The translations under genes were made by a program, and so were the position numbers. A stretch of DNA of 8,507 bases, from assembly GCA_017526725.1 (NCBI GenBank), contig JAFXRA010000195.1, forward strand, positions 1-8,507, written 5' to 3'. Under the pieces are notes generated by a model. That model saw nothing but the letters and a program-made list of their open reading frames with translations. It did no database searches and was not told where the DNA came from. This DNA comes from Candidatus Rifleibacteriota bacterium (GTDB lineage: Bacteria > Riflebacteria > Ozemobacteria > Ozemobacterales > Ozemobacteraceae). Below are positions 6,949 to 8,507 of the stretch, one piece after another; the first letter of the stretch is position 1, and each line of letters opens with the position of its first letter.

Positions 6949-7541
6949 TTGTGTTTCCCTATATAAGATCTTAACTCTGCTACTTTTTGATTCTTATCAT
7001 TATATACTAAAACAATTATTTTTTTCAGTTTTGGGGGCATAGCCGATTCGCTGATTTCTTCTACCAAAGTTACACGTCTAAGAGAATCATAGTCGTTTGG
7101 ATATAAATCTAGTGGTTTCAGATAAGCTTTTGGATATAATTCTTTTAATTTTTTGTAAGATGTAGCTTTTTCTGATTGTTTCAAAGAACTTTCTGTAAAA
7201 ACATCTGAAAAATAAGAGACAAAACTATCTTCATTGTAGTAGGCATCATCATATTTTGGCCTGTCTAGAAAAACGTCTCTGAAATTTTTATAATCAGATT
7301 GGACTGTATTAAACGGCAGTCCTTTAATTTCTTCAATTTTTTCTCTTGCGAGATTGTAAGCTACTACATGTTCAGCGTTATTGGTGCTGCCTCTTACCCC
7401 AAACATGAACATATTTGTAAAAGGAAGAGCAATAATTCCTATTAAAAATACAACCGTTAATATTTCAATCAGGGTAAAACCGCTGCATTTACCTACATGA
7501 GTTTTGGTTATTTGATTTAATTGTTTTTTAGTATTTTTCAT
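6945..7541 (-). CDS. Prepilin-type minor pseudopilin, GspI/PilV-like
   Basis: This is a 198-residue prepilin with a leader of 21 residues, longer than usual, ending KCSG. It is followed by FTLIEILTVVFLIGIIALP, with predicted cleavage between Gly21 and Phe22 and Glu26 at mature position 5. After the hydrophobic helix comes AYNLAREKIEEIKGLPF (61-77), a segment typical of GspI/PilV-type minor pseudopilins (ArekleeiksLpf pattern). The rest is a variable beta-rich domain. It is the first gene of the minus-strand cluster, and its stop overlaps the next prepilin start by four bases. No strong Shine-Dalgarno site precedes the ATG at 7541, and no better in-frame start is visible downstream before the cleavage site. 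The two prepilins probably act as a heteromeric tip complex of a secretion or pilus machine encoded elsewhere. Confidence 0.8.
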   Translation of the reverse strand: MKNTKKQLNQITKTHVGKCSGFTLIEILTVVFLIGIIALPFTNMFMFGVRGSTNNAEHVVAYNLAREKIEEIKGLPFNTVQSDYKNFRDVFLDRPKYDDAYYNEDSFVSYFSDVFTESSLKQSEKATSYKKLKELYPKAYLKPLDLYPNDYDSLRRVTLVEEISESAMPPKLKKIIVLVYNDKNQKVAELRSYIGKHK

Positions 7542-7570
7542 CGTTAACTTAATTTTAGTAGATTTTAATC

Positions 7571-7576
7571 ATTATA
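7571..7576 (-). promoter_or_regulatory. Possible -10 box of the minus-strand cluster
   Basis: A perfect TATAAT reads on the minus strand about 30 bases ahead of the first prepilin start. No good -35 box is found 16-18 bases upstream, so the call rests on the -10 and its position in the only sizeable gap ahead of the cluster. A 10-bp palindrome, TATCATGATA (7575-7584), overlaps its upstream edge and could be an operator. Confidence 0.35.
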
Positions 7577-7607
7577 TCATGATACATAATATTGTAGTTA
7601 TAACATT

Positions 7608-7613
7608 AGGAGG
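7608..7613 (+). promoter_or_regulatory. Strong ribosome binding site of the TPR gene
   Basis: A consensus AGGAGG lies six bases before the ATG at 7620. This fixes that start and is the best Shine-Dalgarno match in the window. Confidence 0.8.
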
Positions 7614-7619
7614 ATAGGA

Positions 7620-8330
7620 ATGTCTATTGACAATAAAATCAAATTCTTGATTATTTTTTTGCCCTTCATGGTAATGGCTGTTTCAGCTCACGCTTTATCT
7701 ATAAGAGTGGTTGAAGGTGTCCCCCTTGGGGATTATGAAACCATGGTTGAAGAAGGATTAAGATTAGGTAATGCAGAATTATTGAGAACAGCTTGGAACC
7801 ATTATGAAGAAGCTATTAACTTTGAATCGAAGGATGATGTTGTGGCTTCTTCTTATCTTGAATTAGGAAAAATTTATTTTTATCTTTCATTGCTTGGCTG
7901 TTCTACTGAAGAAGAATATTTTAAGGCTGAAGGCTATGCCAGAAAGTTGATAAATGAATCTCCTGACGATGCAGATGCTCACCGTGCTCTAGGATTAATC
8001 TTTGCTGGTCATGGCTCTTATATGGATGCTTTTGAAGAGTTTTCACTTGCTTTAAAGTTGAATCCTACAAATGATTTGGTAGTTTGTGATATGGCTTCTT
8101 TGCATTTAGCTCTTCATCAGCCAGATAAAACTATTGAATATTTAGAAAGATTAAAAGCTAATAAAGGATGGAATCAGATTCTTCTTGCAATGGCTTATTC
8201 ACAGAAAAATCTTAATGGAAGAGCATATCTTGCTTTAAGTAGAGCTGAAAAACTCGGTTATAAAGGATATTGGGTTGATTCAATGAAGAAAAACCTATCT
8301 CAAAAGCTAGGAATGGCTTTTTCTGAATGA
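7620..8330 (+). CDS. Secreted tetratricopeptide (TPR) repeat protein
   Basis: This is a 236-residue exported protein. Residues 1-25 form a signal peptide with AHA ahead of the likely cut. The remainder looks entirely alpha-helical and TPR-like. The clearest repeat is ADAHRALGLIFAGHG followed by a second helix with AFEEFSLALKLNP, residues 117-149. Weaker units lie at about 37-70, 76-112, 151-180 and 185-213 (the last has RAYLALSRAEKLGY). TPR arrays are protein-protein docking scaffolds, and periplasmic ones often serve pilus, secretion or envelope-assembly complexes. It is transcribed divergently from the prepilin cluster across a 78-base gap, which hints at a shared role but does not prove one. 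The specific partner is unknown. Confidence 0.8.
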   Translation: MSIDNKIKFLIIFLPFMVMAVSAHALSIRVVEGVPLGDYETMVEEGLRLGNAELLRTAWNHYEEAINFESKDDVVASSYLELGKIYFYLSLLGCSTEEEYFKAEGYARKLINESPDDADAHRALGLIFAGHGSYMDAFEEFSLALKLNPTNDLVVCDMASLHLALHQPDKTIEYLERLKANKGWNQILLAMAYSQKNLNGRAYLALSRAEKLGYKGYWVDSMKKNLSQKLGMAFSE

Positions 8331-8368
8331 AGAAAAATAAAAAGACCCTTTCTTGGTGAAAGGGTCTT
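8331..8368 (-). terminator. Rho-independent terminator of the tRNA-Arg gene
   Basis: An 11-bp perfect stem (8342-8352 with 8358-8368) has a five-base loop. Read on the minus strand it is followed by TTTTTATTTTTC, a good U-tract, five bases after the tRNA 3' end. On the plus strand the stem begins just after the TPR stop but lacks a U-run, so termination of the TPR gene here would be weaker. Confidence 0.8.
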
Positions 8369-8373
8369 GTAAT

Positions 8374-8447
8374 CGTGTCTAGCGTGATTCGAACACGCGA
8401 CCACAGGATTAGGAATCCTGGGCTCTATCCATCTGAGCTATAGACAC
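8374..8447 (-). tRNA. tRNA-Arg (anticodon CCT)
   Basis: A full cloverleaf folds on the minus strand. The acceptor stem GTGTCTA/TAGACAC has seven pairs, the D stem is GCTC/GAGC, and the anticodon stem CAGGA/TCCTG encloses the loop TTCCTAA. The five-base variable loop is followed by the T stem GCGTG/CACGC around TTCGAAT. The anticodon CCT is at 8411-8413, which reads AGG arginine codons. The discriminator base is G, and the 3' CCA is not encoded, so it must be added by tRNA nucleotidyltransferase. Confidence 0.97.
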
Positions 8448-8463
8448 AAAAGAACTTCGATGT

Positions 8464-8492
8464 ATTTTACTAGTTTTTAATGGGAAAATCAA
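8464..8492 (-). promoter_or_regulatory. Sigma70-type promoter of the tRNA-Arg gene
   Basis: On the minus strand a -35 box TTGATT (8487-8492) and a -10 box TAAAAT (8464-8469) are separated by exactly 17 bases. The predicted start is about 10 bases ahead of the mature tRNA 5' end, as expected for a singly transcribed tRNA. Confidence 0.7.
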
Positions 8493-8507
8493 CTATAATA
8501 TTATAAG

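Noticed and set aside
8331..8507. tRNA gene as an integration site for a mobile element
   Set aside because: No integrase gene and no duplicated tRNA 3' end is visible in the window.

Overview
The window is AT-rich with good Shine-Dalgarno sites (AGGAGG, AAAGGA) and bacterial gene density. It carries sec-type signal peptides, prepilin-type leaders, the MEP-pathway enzyme IspG and a tRNA-Arg. This suggests a bacterium with a type II secretion or type IV pilus-like machine, probably a diderm from a poorly sampled lineage. The sequence alone does not fix the phylum. No phage, insertion-sequence transposase, CRISPR array or integrase is visible.

Layout. Positions 8-173 hold a GC-rich imperfect inverted repeat of REP/MITE type. 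It lies 40 bases ahead of a plus-strand gene (214-1464) for a secreted zinc-metalloprotease-like protein with a very acidic linker. A 13-bp bidirectional terminator (1476-1520) separates that gene from a convergent minus-strand cluster that runs from 7541 down to 1532. In transcription order the cluster is: a GspI/PilV-like prepilin; a GspJ/PilW-like prepilin (ATGA overlap); ispG; a secreted beta-propeller-like protein with an acidic C-terminal tail (start within about 12 bases of the ispG stop); and a secreted protein made of two tandem glutamine-amidotransferase-like (DUF4350/ThuA-type) halves. Divergent from the cluster is a plus-strand gene for a secreted TPR protein (7620-8330). The window ends with a minus-strand tRNA-Arg(CCT), with its own promoter on one side and a strong terminator on the other.

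How the genes may work together. Apart from ispG and the tRNA, every protein has an export or prepilin signal. The two prepilins look like minor pseudopilins, and the beta-propeller, tandem-GATase and protease proteins look extracytoplasmic. IspG, a cytosolic isoprenoid enzyme, sits in the middle of this run, most likely because it shares the transcript and not because of a shared function. Two of the secreted proteins carry Asp/Glu-rich low-complexity stretches. No well-known defence or mobile system is evident. The most unusual items are the palindromic repeat, the acidic-linker protease, the internally duplicated GATase-like protein and the mixed operon.
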